Source: Pseudomonadota bacterium | Lineage (GTDB): Bacteria; Pseudomonadota; Alphaproteobacteria; Rhizobiales; Hyphomicrobiaceae | Assembly: GCA_023430845.1 (NCBI GenBank) | Contig: JAEYYJ010000262.1 | Location: forward strand, 1 to 13,589 | Length of the DNA stretch: 13,589 bases | Reading direction: 5' to 3' | Shown: positions 1 through 7,566 of the stretch, piece after piece | How the letters are laid out: each line of letters starts with the position of its first letter | Numbering within the stretch: position 1 is the stretch's first letter | Made by a program: the position numbers and the translations under genes | Notes under the pieces: generated by a model | Told to the model about the DNA's origin: nothing | What the model saw: the letters and a program-made list of their open reading frames with translations, nothing else | The model's database searches: none

Positions 1-406
1 CGACGACCATTTCACCTGGATAGAAAGTGTCGAGCACCTTGATCTGATAGATCGCATCCATGCCGAGCGCCAAAAGGATGATGCGCGCTGTAGCAAGAAA
101 GCCCTCGTGAAGCCGCTCGCCGCGTCCCTCTCGACTGGTGAGTAGAGACCAGGAGTAGAGCGGGCGTCCCATGCGGGCGTCCTTGATGCCGTCGTGAAGT
201 GCCGCGAGAAACGCCATGGTTGGCTGTAGGATGAAGCGGAACGTCATTGGACCGCCGGGACGCTCGAAGACATCGCGCCACAAGCGCTTTTGCGTATCCA
301 GCGACAAACCATGCTTGAGAAAGCCCCAAACGCTCAGCACGATCAGCAATGCGACAGCAAGCCACGCCAGGATCTCTGCACTCTTAGAGCCCGTGGTGTT
401 GCTCAT
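1..406 (-). CDS. Small membrane protein of unknown function, 3' end beyond the window
   Basis: Reading leftwards from an ATG at 406-404, 135 codons stay open to the window edge, so the C-terminus is missing. GGAG lies 8 nt before the start codon. The product has a hydrophobic segment at about residues 12-30 and a second at about 103-120, with a polar, positively charged stretch between them (RLWRDVFERPGG, then DGIKDARMGRP), so an inner-membrane protein is likely. I recall similar uncharacterised alphaproteobacterial proteins with a GGPMTFRFxLQP core and a DTFYPGE stretch, but know no function. The gene starts 18 nt after the stop of the formylglycine-generating enzyme on the same strand, so the two are probably co-transcribed. 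A role near sulfatase maturation is inference from position only. Confidence 0.75.
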   Translation of the reverse strand, partial: MSNTTGSKSAEILAWLAVALLIVLSVWGFLKHGLSLDTQKRLWRDVFERPGGPMTFRFILQPTMAFLAALHDGIKDARMGRPLYSWSLLTSREGRGERLHEGFLATARIILLALGMDAIYQIKVLDTFYPGEMVV

Positions 407-424
407 GTCAGCAGCTCCATGGCT

Positions 425-1462
425 TCATGATTCAGCTTGTTCGCGCACAACGCAGCGGAACCCGACATGACTCGTCGACGTATCGATTGGCTCGGCGTGG
501 CGCGCCGCGGGGCGATAGCGCCGGCAATAGTTGGGGGCGCAGAGATGAGAGCCCCCCTTGAGCACTTTGCGCGGTATCTTGATGTTTGGCTGGCATGGGT
601 CGTAGCTTGCCGACTGCGGCCCGCCGCGCGGGTTCGTCGGAATGCAGCAGGCCTTCGGCGCATCGGAGGTGTGCCGCGCGGACCACCAGTCGGCCGTCCA
701 CTCCCAGACATTGCCGATCATGTCATGGATGCCGTAACCGTTCGGCGGGAATGCCGTCACAGGTGACGTGCGCGTATACCCATCACTTGCGATATTCTCG
801 TGCGGAAACTCCCCCTGCCACGTGTTCGCCATCAGGCGACCGCCAGGCATGAATTCGCCACCCCAGGCGAATTCCGCCTGCTCGAGACCTCCACGCGCGG
901 CGAATTCCCACTCGGCCTCGGTCGGCAGTTCCTTACCCGCCCATTGCGCATAGGCCTTCGCATCGGCGTACGCGACATGCACAACCGGATGCGCATCGAG
1001 GCCGCTGATCGATGATCGTGGGCCATAGGGGCGGCGCCAGTTGGCGCCGAACTTGAATTGCCACCACTGGCTCCAGTCCTGCAGGCTGACGCGATGCTTC
1101 GGCGGTGAGAAAACCAGCGAGCCGGCCTTCAGCATGTGAGGCAACGCGCCGGGGTAGTCCTCCGCCTTGGGCGCAAGCTCGGCGAACGTGACGTGCCCCG
1201 TTGCGTTCACGAACTCGCGGAACTGGCGATTGGTTACCGGTGTGCGATCGATCCAGAAGCTTTCAACCGTAGCCCGATGCGACGGCGCTTCTTCGGGATA
1301 GTGCTTGTCGGACCCCATGCGGAACGTGCCGCCGGTGATCCGGATCATATCGGGGATGTGACCATTTACCCGCGCCAGCCGGCGAGCCTCTGGAACGTCG
1401 ACGACCGCCACGAGCACCTCCCGATCGCGCGTCGGACATGACACGCGCTGCACCGATTGCAT
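425..1462 (-). CDS. Formylglycine-generating enzyme (SUMF1/FGE family sulfatase activator)
   Basis: Encodes 345 residues from an ATG at 1462. FGE oxidises a cysteine of the sulfatase CxPxR motif to C-alpha-formylglycine, using O2 and copper. The family opening GGTFRMGSD is at about residues 44-52, GNVWEWTADWW at 260-270, and GFRC at 334-337. Two cysteines at 308 and 313 sit in KGGSHLC-x4-C with the same spacing as the copper-binding pair of authentic FGEs (Cys336/Cys341 in human), so this looks like an active enzyme and not just an FGE-fold protein. A CC-x-P-x-N-P motif also matches sulfatase-modifying members. The start is uncertain: the frame also opens at a GTG at 1495, but those 11 extra codons include TTA, ATT and TTT, rare in this genome, and neither start has a well-spaced ribosome-binding site. 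No sulfatase is in the window; one may lie to the left beyond the membrane-protein gene. Confidence 0.9.
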   Translation of the reverse strand: MQSVQRVSCPTRDREVLVAVVDVPEARRLARVNGHIPDMIRITGGTFRMGSDKHYPEEAPSHRATVESFWIDRTPVTNRQFREFVNATGHVTFAELAPKAEDYPGALPHMLKAGSLVFSPPKHRVSLQDWSQWWQFKFGANWRRPYGPRSSISGLDAHPVVHVAYADAKAYAQWAGKELPTEAEWEFAARGGLEQAEFAWGGEFMPGGRLMANTWQGEFPHENIASDGYTRTSPVTAFPPNGYGIHDMIGNVWEWTADWWSARHTSDAPKACCIPTNPRGGPQSASYDPCQPNIKIPRKVLKGGSHLCAPNYCRRYRPAARHAEPIDTSTSHVGFRCVVREQAES

Positions 1463-1495
1463 GGGAAAAATGCTCGCACCTAAGAGGTCGCGCAC

Positions 1496-1777
1496 CTATC
1501 GGGGTTACACCTGAAAGTCCTCCGCACGGTGCCCTGAAGCGGAATGTCGACGCCCGCCCAGCACCATGGCTCGCGGGTCGATGCCCCGTGCAGGGCTTCA
1601 CCAGAGCAGGGCGCCTCAATTTGCTGCAGCAATTACAGGACTATCGCACCTTCCGCACCGCAACGTCCCGGCGCGCGAATGCGAACGGCTCGCTATATGC
1701 GCCGCTAGAGACGTGAACTAGGATGATTGGACGGAGCGCATACGATCAGCTCCAAGCACAGCCATGGGAGGCACGTC
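1496..1777. promoter_or_regulatory. Divergent intergenic region with a 12-bp palindrome
   Basis: This gap separates the minus-strand FGE gene from the plus-strand aldolase gene and must hold the promoters of both. A perfect palindrome TTGCTGCAGCAA is at 1621-1632, roughly in the middle, and could be an operator for a dimeric repressor. No convincing -35/-10 pair was seen on either strand. A small open frame through 1438-1716 (+) has no family signature and overlaps the FGE start region antisense, so it is not called. Confidence 0.3.
1766..1771 (+). promoter_or_regulatory. Ribosome-binding site that fixes the aldolase start
   Basis: GGGAGG ends 6 nt before the ATG at 1778. The same frame also opens at a TTG at 1727, which has no comparable site, so the ATG is preferred. 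Confidence 0.7.
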
Positions 1778-2566
1778 ATGAACAGCCGGCAGGGCCTGAG
1801 TTTCCCGTCGGTCCGATCGTCCGTATCAGCGGCTGAATGGGAGGCGCGGGTGAACCTCGCCGCGTGTTTCCGCCTTGCCGATCACTACGGCATGTCGGAC
1901 ATGATCTATACCCACATTACTGCGCGCACGCCGGACAACCCGAACCATTTCCTGCTCAATCTGCACGGCTTGCTGTTCGAGGAGATGACGGCGTCATCGT
2001 TCATGCGTGTCGATCTCGGCGGCAACATCCTCGTCAAGCCGGAGGTCGACCACGGCTACGGCTTGCACATGGCAGCGTTCGTGATCCACAGCGCGATCTA
2101 TCGCGCGCGCCCGGACGTGAACGCAATCATGCACACGCATACGATCGCCGGCATGGCCGTTTCATCACTGAAGTGCGGACTTCTGCCGTTGACGCAGACA
2201 TCGCATCGCTTCTATCCGCGCATTTCCTATCATGACTTTACCGGTCCTGAGCGCGATCCCTCCGAGCGCGAGAAACTCGCGACCCACCTTGGTAAGAACG
2301 ACGTCATGATCTTGCGCAACCACGGCCTGCTCACTGTCGGCCCAAGCATTCCCGAGACGTTCAATCGAATGTATGGGCTCGAGCGATCATGCCAGGCGCA
2401 GCTCGCCGCACTCGCCTGCAATACCGAGCTCAACGTGCTCCCGCCCGCCGTGATCGAAAAATCGACGGCCATGTACGCGCCGGGCGCGGTGCGCCCTTAT
2501 GGCCTACTCGAGTGGCCGGCGCTGCTGCGGCTTCTCGACAGGAAGGATGCCTCCTACCGCGATTGA
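1778..2566 (+). CDS. Class II aldolase/adducin family protein
   Basis: Encodes 262 residues. The class II aldolase/adducin head is a zinc-dependent fold shared by fuculose- and ribulose-phosphate aldolases and epimerases and by several sugar-acid decarboxylases or aldolases. The zinc-ligand motif HTH is at residues 119-121 in IMHTHTIAG, and the third histidine is His182 in RNHGLLTVG. The front contains a typical NLAACFRLADHYGMSD stretch (26-41) and a Thr-His-Ile-(T/S)-AR motif at 45-50. There is no signal peptide, so it is cytosolic. The substrate cannot be deduced; distant members act on phosphorylated or free sugars and sugar acids. An SDR gene and a sugar-type ABC operon follow, which suits a carbohydrate catabolic role, but the lipocalin gene interrupts the set. 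The last 13 bp overlap the convergent lipocalin-like gene. Confidence 0.9.
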   Translation: MNSRQGLSFPSVRSSVSAAEWEARVNLAACFRLADHYGMSDMIYTHITARTPDNPNHFLLNLHGLLFEEMTASSFMRVDLGGNILVKPEVDHGYGLHMAAFVIHSAIYRARPDVNAIMHTHTIAGMAVSSLKCGLLPLTQTSHRFYPRISYHDFTGPERDPSEREKLATHLGKNDVMILRNHGLLTVGPSIPETFNRMYGLERSCQAQLAALACNTELNVLPPAVIEKSTAMYAPGAVRPYGLLEWPALLRLLDRKDASYRD

Positions 2567-2979
2567 GCGCGCCGCCACACGATGCGCTGCGTACGCGATG
2601 TGCCCACCGCGAAATCAGGCCCGGAGAGTGTCAGCCGGCCGCCATCCAGTTGAATGTGCCGCGTGCTCTTGATCCCGACCAGCGCCGGATTCGTCGCAAT
2701 TTCGATCGAGTGGTGGACCGTCCCGTCGCGCACCTCGTAACGACCGGCGTAGGCAAAGCTTTCGGTGTAAGCGGTCGCCCTTTCCGCATCCGTCTCTGGC
2801 ATCGCAGCGGACCGCTCGGCTTTCATGAGCGTCGCGGCGACATGCCCGTCAGCCGTGTACATGATGAGCCCCTTGGCATCCGAGCCGAGCGGGTACTCCG
2901 GTGGACGGCCGTCGTCATAGACTAACGACCAACTCTCGAGGCGCCATGCGCCGAGCAGATCCTCAACCACAGCACTCAT
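2554..2979 (-). CDS. Lipocalin-like domain protein
   Basis: Encodes 141 residues from the ATG at 2979, preceded by GGAGGAGGGCGAGGA, a strong ribosome-binding region. The sequence opens with DLLGAWRLESWS and contains YTADGHVAATLM and TRHIQLDGGRLTLSG, typical of the small beta-barrel lipocalin-like family common in alpha- and betaproteobacteria (Lipocalin_5 type). The barrel suggests binding of a small hydrophobic or polyketide-like ligand, but the biochemical role of these proteins is generally unknown. No signal peptide is visible, so it is probably cytosolic. It is divergent from the SDR gene (150 bp between starts) and convergent with the aldolase gene. The same reading frame stays open upstream through the SDR gene to 3879, but that extension is antisense shadow without family likeness; the ATG with its ribosome-binding site defines the gene. 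Confidence 0.8.
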   Translation of the reverse strand: MSAVVEDLLGAWRLESWSLVYDDGRPPEYPLGSDAKGLIMYTADGHVAATLMKAERSAAMPETDAERATAYTESFAYAGRYEVRDGTVHHSIEIATNPALVGIKSTRHIQLDGGRLTLSGPDFAVGTSRTQRIVWRRAQSR

Positions 2980-3129
2980 TCCTCGCCCTCCTCCGTTTGC
3001 CCGCGCATTCCGTAAACGTAGCACCGTGATCGCCGACAACACCTTGCCTCGAGCCACGGTCCGGCCCCAGAGTGCCACCCGAAAACGGCACGGCACAATG
3101 ACCGCAGTCGGCAGAACAGGAGGACGGCA

Positions 3130-3882
3130 ATGGATCTCAAGGGCGCGGTGGCACTCGTGACGGGCGGCAATGGGGGACTCGGGCAGCGCATTTGTCACGC
3201 GCTGGCAAAAGAGGGCGTGCACATAGCGGTGATGTACGCCAGGAGCCGAGACCAGGCCGAGGGCGTCGCGCGCGAGCTTGCATCGAGCTATCAGATCAAC
3301 GCTGCGGCTTTCGGTTGCGATATAGCCGATCACGCGGCGATCGAGCGTCTCGTCGGCGACGTGCAGGCACGGTTCGGCCGCCTGGACATCCTCGTCAACG
3401 ACGCCGCCTACAATATCTCGATCCCGTTCCCAGACCTCGACAGTCTCACGCAGGAAGTGTGGGACAAGATCATGGCCGTGAACCTGACAGGCCCCATGCA
3501 GCTCATGAAGGCGGTCGCTCCCGTCATGAAGGCTCAAGGACGCGGGCGCATCGTCAACATCTCCTCGGTGGCCGGTCTCGGTCCGAGCGGCTCGTCCATC
3601 GCCTACGCTGTCTCGAAGGCAGGCCTTATCCACCTGACGAAATGCATGGCCGTCGCGATGGCGCCGGAGACGCTCGTCAACTGTGTCGCACCGGGACTTC
3701 TCGAAGGCACACGTGCGACATCCAACCTGCGCGCCGAGCAAATCGAACGCTCGTCGTCGAGTTCCCTGCTGAAGAAGCCGGCAGACAAAGACGACTGCGC
3801 GGACATGGTCGTCACGATGTGCCGCACGGAAACAATGACCGGACAGACGATCGTCATCGACGCAGGTCGCGTGTTTCACTGA
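3130..3882 (+). CDS. Short-chain dehydrogenase/reductase (SDR) family oxidoreductase
   Basis: Encodes 250 residues, the usual classical SDR length, with AGGAGG just upstream of the ATG. The cofactor-binding TGxxxGxG motif is TGGNGGLG at 11-18. The catalytic set is Asn118, Ser146 (in NISSVAG), Tyr159 and Lys163 (YAVSK), with the normal 13-residue Ser-Tyr spacing. The usual NNAG motif is replaced by NDAA at 90-93. The acidic residue expected for NAD preference at the end of beta-2 is not obvious; the region reads MYARSRDQ, and the arginines would suit NADP(H). The end, GQTIVIDAGRVFH, matches the family GQ-x3-VDGG close. It acts as an NAD(P)-dependent oxidoreductase on an alcohol or carbonyl of unknown identity. 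Being 223 bp upstream of the sugar-type ABC operon on the same strand, it may share its substrate pathway. Confidence 0.93.
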   Translation: MDLKGAVALVTGGNGGLGQRICHALAKEGVHIAVMYARSRDQAEGVARELASSYQINAAAFGCDIADHAAIERLVGDVQARFGRLDILVNDAAYNISIPFPDLDSLTQEVWDKIMAVNLTGPMQLMKAVAPVMKAQGRGRIVNISSVAGLGPSGSSIAYAVSKAGLIHLTKCMAVAMAPETLVNCVAPGLLEGTRATSNLRAEQIERSSSSSLLKKPADKDDCADMVVTMCRTETMTGQTIVIDAGRVFH

Positions 3883-3972
3883 TTTTCAGTTATCAACGTC
3901 CATCGTGAGCGCGATGTGAACGTCCCCGAGATTGACCTTCAGACCCTGCAGATCGGCCTGCGCGTACCACTA

Positions 3973-3988
3973 CTTCCATTCATGGAAG
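3973..3988. repeat. 16-bp inverted repeat upstream of the ABC operon (candidate operator)
   Basis: CTTCCAT-TC-ATGGAAG is a perfect 7-bp inverted repeat with a 2-nt centre. It lies 118 bp before the ATPase start codon in the gap after the SDR gene. Its size and symmetry fit a site for a dimeric repressor or activator. The 3' part of this gap also has AGCGACC twice (4028-4034 and 4047-4053, 19-nt period); the first copy is part of a small inverted repeat AGCGA-CCGA-TCGCT (4028-4041). AT-rich AATAATAAAAT at 4061-4071 could hold a -10 element, but no matching -35 was seen. Confidence 0.4.
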
Positions 3989-4105
3989 AAGCCTGTTAAG
4001 AGCGTTCTACTGCCGCCGTGGGCTTCAAGCGACCGATCGCTCCACTAGCGACCAGTTTCAAATAATAAAATGGGTCCGCAAAGCGGCCTGCCCGGTGGAG
4101 GAAAT

Positions 4106-5161
4106 ATGGCGACGGTTGATATCCGCAACGTTCGGAAAGCATTCGGCTCGGTCGAGGTGCTGCACGGGGTCAGCGTCGGCATCGAGGACGGCGAGTTCGT
4201 CGTTCTGGTCGGCCCCTCGGGCTGCGGGAAGTCGACACTTCTCAGAATGCTCGCGGGCCTCGAGAACATCACGGGCGGCGAGATCGACATCGGCGGCCGC
4301 GTGGTTAACACGGTCCCTCCAAAGGACCGGGACATCGCGATGGTGTTCCAGAACTACGCGCTGTATCCGCACATGACCGTGTTCGACAACATGGCCTTCT
4401 CCATGAAGCTCGCCAAAGCCCCGCGCGAGGTCATGGATCGCGAGGTCGAGAAGGCTGCTAGAATTCTCGGCCTTGAACAGCTCCTGCACCGTTTCCCGCG
4501 CCAGCTTTCGGGCGGCCAGCGTCAGCGCGTCGCCATGGGCCGCGCGATCGTGCGCAATCCGCAGGTCTTCCTGTTCGATGAGCCCCTCTCCAATCTCGAC
4601 GCCAAGCTGCGCGTGCAGATGCGCTCGGAGATCAAGGAGTTGCACCAGCGCCTCAAGGTAACCACCGTCTACGTGACGCACGACCAGATCGAAGCGATGA
4701 CCATGGCCGACAAGATCGTCGTCATGAACAACGGCAATATCGAGCAGACCGGCGCGCCGCTCGAGCTGTACGACCGACCGGCGAATCTCTTCGTCGCAGG
4801 CTTCATCGGATCTCCGGCAATGAACATCCTGCCCGGCGCCACCGGCGAGGGCGGCTTTGTTGCCGAGGGCGGCGCCGTATTGCCGATGCCGCCGAGCGCG
4901 AAGAACGGCGCCGGGTACTATGGCATCCGTCCCGAGCACATGCGGCTCGCAGCCGCGAACGACGGTATTCCCGCCACCATCCAGATCGTCGAGCCAACCG
5001 GCTCGGAAACGCAAGTCATGCTCCGCATCGGCGATACGCCGCTCACGTGCGCCTTCCGCGAGCGCATCACTGCAGGCCCCGGCGAGACCATCCGCATCAT
5101 ACCTGATCTCGACCTGGTGCATCTCTTCGCAGGCGGCTCGGGCCAACGGCTCGCAAGCTAA
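4106..5161 (+). CDS. CUT1-family sugar ABC transporter, ATP-binding protein (UgpC/MalK type)
   Basis: Encodes 351 residues. GTGGAGG lies just upstream of the chosen ATG; an in-frame ATG at 4070 would add 12 residues that do not resemble the family. Walker A GPSGCGKST is at 36-44, the Q-loop at VFQNYALYPHMTV, the signature LSGGQRQRVAMGRA from 134, Walker B FLFDEPLSNLD from 155, and the H-loop His192 in VTHDQ. A C-terminal OB/TOBE-type domain follows, with the YGIRPEH motif (272-278) found in UgpC/MalK-like ATPases. It hydrolyses ATP at the inner face of the membrane to drive uptake of a sugar or polyol-type solute. It heads the operon, ahead of the binding protein and two permeases. Confidence 0.96.
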   Translation: MATVDIRNVRKAFGSVEVLHGVSVGIEDGEFVVLVGPSGCGKSTLLRMLAGLENITGGEIDIGGRVVNTVPPKDRDIAMVFQNYALYPHMTVFDNMAFSMKLAKAPREVMDREVEKAARILGLEQLLHRFPRQLSGGQRQRVAMGRAIVRNPQVFLFDEPLSNLDAKLRVQMRSEIKELHQRLKVTTVYVTHDQIEAMTMADKIVVMNNGNIEQTGAPLELYDRPANLFVAGFIGSPAMNILPGATGEGGFVAEGGAVLPMPPSAKNGAGYYGIRPEHMRLAAANDGIPATIQIVEPTGSETQVMLRIGDTPLTCAFRERITAGPGETIRIIPDLDLVHLFAGGSGQRLAS

Positions 5162-5215
5162 ACGCCAATAAAAGCAACAAAAATCCGGTCCTCAACCTCT
5201 AGGGAAGGAAGCATA

Positions 5216-6550
5216 ATGGCTCTCATTACTAGACGCACGGCCTTGCAGCTTGGCGCGAGCGCGGCCGCGCTCGGCGCGATGGGCGGTTTCGCCTATGCCC
5301 AGTCCGACATCAAGACCGCCGACGCCACGCCACCGAAGCTGGACATCGAGAAGGGTGCCTCGCTGCGCGTGCTGCGTCCCGCGCGTTTCGTGCCGCCGGA
5401 TGAGGAAATCTTCCGCGCGAACTGCGCACGCTTCGCCAAGGAGACGGGTGTCGAAGTTCGCGTCGACCTCGTCGGCTGGGAGGACATCACGCAGCAGACC
5501 GCCGTCACCGCGAACACGGGGGCTGGTCCCGACATCATCATCGGCTTCAACGAAGCACCTCACATCTACACCGACAAGCTCGTCGACCTGTCAGATGTGG
5601 CCGAGTACATCGGCAAGAAGTACGGCGGATGGCTGCCGCTTGCTCAGAAGTATGGCAAGAAGCACGGCACGAACAACTGGATTGGCCTGCCATTCGGTGC
5701 TTCAGGTGGCCCGCTCGTGTGGCGCAAGTCAGCCGTCAATGCCGCCGGCTACGATGCGCCCCCCGATGACCTGGATAAGTATCTGGACCTCTGCCGCAAG
5801 CTCCACTCTGCTGGTAAGCCGCCGGGCTTCGCACTCGGAAACGCGGTGGGCGACGGCAATGGCTTTGCCAACTGGCTGATCTGGGCACACGGTGGCTTCC
5901 TTGTCGACGAGGACAACAAGGTCGCCATCAACCGCAAGGAAACCGTCGAAGCCCTGAAGTATCTTCAGGAGCTCTACAAAACGTTCATCCCCGGCACGGT
6001 CGCTTGGAACGACATCAGCAATAACCGCGCGTACGCGGCCAACGAAATCTGGCTGACGGCGAACGGTGTGTCGATGTACTTCGCGCTGAAGCGGGATCCG
6101 AAACTGGCGGAGATTGCCGAGGACACGCAGCACAGCCTGCTTCCAAAGGGCAAGCTGGACGTTTCGCCGATGGCGGGCTTGACGCTCAATGCCATGGTCT
6201 TCCAGCACAGCAAAGCCAAGAATGCTTCCAAGGCGCTGCTGTCGTTCCTGCTCGAGAAGGAGCAGTACGATCCGTGGCTGCAGGCGAACCTCGGCTACTG
6301 GTCGCAACCGCTCGAGAACTACTCGACGAGCAAGGTGTGGGAGAGCGATCCGAAGGTTTCCCTCTTCAAGAACACCATGCGGAGCAACTTCTGGATCGGC
6401 TACAAGGGCCCGATCAGCCAAGCCTCCGCAGCGGCCAACGCGGACTACATCATGGTGCAGATGTGCGCTGCCGTCGCCTCGGGCCAGTCGACGCCCGAAG
6501 CCGCGGCTGCCGAGGCGGAGCGTCGCGCGCGCCGCTTCTTCCGCAGCTAG
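5216..6550 (+). CDS. ABC transporter extracellular solute-binding protein (family 1), Tat-exported
   Basis: Encodes 444 residues, the usual size for CUT1 binding proteins. AGGGAAGGA precedes the ATG. The N-terminus has a twin-arginine pair, TRRTALQLG (Arg6-Arg7), then an Ala/Gly-rich hydrophobic stretch, and a likely signal-peptidase site after AYA (residues 26-28). The missing Phe/Leu-Lys of the ideal Tat box makes Tat export likely rather than certain. Family features include a GPDIIIGFNEAPHIYTDKL stretch early on, GLPFGASGGPLVWRKSAVNAAG (about 157-178), and the C-terminal helix rich in Ala/Glu. It captures the solute in the periplasm and delivers it to the two permeases. The ligand cannot be named from the sequence; this family binds mono- and oligosaccharides, polyols and glycerol-3-phosphate. 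Confidence 0.94.
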   Translation: MALITRRTALQLGASAAALGAMGGFAYAQSDIKTADATPPKLDIEKGASLRVLRPARFVPPDEEIFRANCARFAKETGVEVRVDLVGWEDITQQTAVTANTGAGPDIIIGFNEAPHIYTDKLVDLSDVAEYIGKKYGGWLPLAQKYGKKHGTNNWIGLPFGASGGPLVWRKSAVNAAGYDAPPDDLDKYLDLCRKLHSAGKPPGFALGNAVGDGNGFANWLIWAHGGFLVDEDNKVAINRKETVEALKYLQELYKTFIPGTVAWNDISNNRAYAANEIWLTANGVSMYFALKRDPKLAEIAEDTQHSLLPKGKLDVSPMAGLTLNAMVFQHSKAKNASKALLSFLLEKEQYDPWLQANLGYWSQPLENYSTSKVWESDPKVSLFKNTMRSNFWIGYKGPISQASAAANADYIMVQMCAAVASGQSTPEAAAAEAERRARRFFRS

Positions 6551-6559
6551 ACTGAACGG

Positions 6560-6590
6560 TACGGCGGCGTTCCTCGCGAACGCCGCCGTA
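6560..6590 (+). repeat. Intercistronic stem-loop between binding-protein and permease genes
   Basis: TACGGCGGCGTTC (6560-6572) and GAACGCCGCCGTA (6578-6590) form a perfect 13-bp stem with a 5-nt loop, CTCGC. No T-run follows, so it is not a standard intrinsic terminator. Such structures after a binding-protein gene commonly protect the upstream mRNA or partly stop transcription, giving more binding protein than permease, as in the malE-malF gap. That role here is inferred from position and structure. Confidence 0.75.
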
Positions 6591-6612
6591 ACCTCGCAGG
6601 ATAATTCGCGCC

Positions 6613-7566
6613 ATGACCGACGCCTCACTCTCCACTTGGGTGCATCGCCGCACCGAGCCTTCGTGGCTTGGCCGTTTGTTCGACTCGAAGCCATTCCTTG
6701 TGGTGATCTGCCTGTTCCCGGCGGTCGGTCTGTTGATGACCTTCCTGACGTACCCGCTGGCCCTCGGCATCTACCTCGCCTTCACCGATACGACCATCGG
6801 ACGGGCTGGCGTCTGGGTCGGCTTCGAGAACTTTACGTACCTGCTTCAGGATCCGATCTTCTGGAACGCTGTATTTTTCAGCGTGTTCTATACGGCGATC
6901 GCCACGATCGGAAAATTCGGCCTCGGTCTCTGGCTCGCGCTGCTGCTGAACAACCACCTGCCCTTCAAGAGCTTCCTGCGCGCGATCATCCTCCTGCCCT
7001 GGATTGTGCCGACAGTGCTCACCGCGATCGCTTTCTGGTGGATTTATGATCCGCAGTTCTCGATCATCTCGCACCTGCTCATCAAGACGGGGCTACGCGA
7101 GACAAACGTCGACTTCATCAATACAGCGTGGCCGGCGCGGTGGTCTCTGATCGCCGCCAACATCTGGCGTGGTATTCCTTTCGTCGCCATTTCACTGCTC
7201 GCTGGACTGCAGACGATCCCGCCCTCGCTGTACGAAGCTGCGATGCTCGACGGCGCTACAGCCTGGCAGCGCTTCAAGTACATCACCTTCCCGATGCTGC
7301 TGCCGATCCTCGCGATCGTCATGACCTTCAGCATCATCTTCACCTTCACCGACTTCCAACTCGTGTATGCCATCACGCGAGGTGGACCGGTGAACTCGAC
7401 ACACCTCTTAGCCACGCTCGCCTTCCAGCGCGCCATTCCCGGCGGCCAGCTCGGCGAAGGCTCGGCGATTGCCGTGTCGATGATCCCTTTCCTCGTCTTC
7501 GCGACGCTGTTCAGCTACTTCGCCCTCGCCCGGCGCAAGTGGCAGCAGGGAGAGACCAATGACTGA
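6613..7566 (+). CDS. CUT1-family sugar ABC transporter permease (MalF/UgpA type)
   Basis: Encodes 317 residues with about six membrane-spanning segments, the first at about residues 27-48. The cytoplasmic EAA loop that docks on the ATPase is EAAMLDGATAWQRFKYITFP, with Glu208, Ala209, Ala210 and Gly214. The N-terminal part also shows the family FENFTYLLQDPIFWNAV segment just before the second membrane helix. A weak ribosome-binding sequence (GCAGGATA) precedes the ATG. It forms the inner-membrane channel together with the next gene's product, with which it overlaps by 8 bp, implying translational coupling. Confidence 0.95.
   Translation: MTDASLSTWVHRRTEPSWLGRLFDSKPFLVVICLFPAVGLLMTFLTYPLALGIYLAFTDTTIGRAGVWVGFENFTYLLQDPIFWNAVFFSVFYTAIATIGKFGLGLWLALLLNNHLPFKSFLRAIILLPWIVPTVLTAIAFWWIYDPQFSIISHLLIKTGLRETNVDFINTAWPARWSLIAANIWRGIPFVAISLLAGLQTIPPSLYEAAMLDGATAWQRFKYITFPMLLPILAIVMTFSIIFTFTDFQLVYAITRGGPVNSTHLLATLAFQRAIPGGQLGEGSAIAVSMIPFLVFATLFSYFALARRKWQQGETND

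Noticed and set aside
1438..1716. Small plus-strand frame in the gap before the aldolase gene
   Set aside because: It starts inside the FGE gene antisense, has no family likeness, and ends before the aldolase without a plausible ribosome-binding site.
2980..3879. Long minus-strand extension of the lipocalin-like reading frame across the SDR gene, over 400 codons in total
   Set aside because: The upstream part is antisense to a well-supported SDR gene, has the His/Arg/Asp-rich look of shadow translation, and a proper ATG with ribosome-binding site lies at 2979.
3932..3937. TTGACC as a -35 element for the ABC operon
   Set aside because: The sequence 17 bases downstream (GGCCTG) bears no likeness to a -10 element.
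4058..5146. 362-codon minus-strand open frame opposite the ABC ATPase
   Set aside because: It mirrors a fully conserved ATPase gene on the other strand, has no family motifs, and is the kind of frame expected by chance from high-GC third positions.
5729..6694. 321-codon minus-strand frame opposite the solute-binding protein and permease start
   Set aside because: It crosses two real genes and the hairpin between them; its composition is arginine-rich shadow sequence without any recognised domain.
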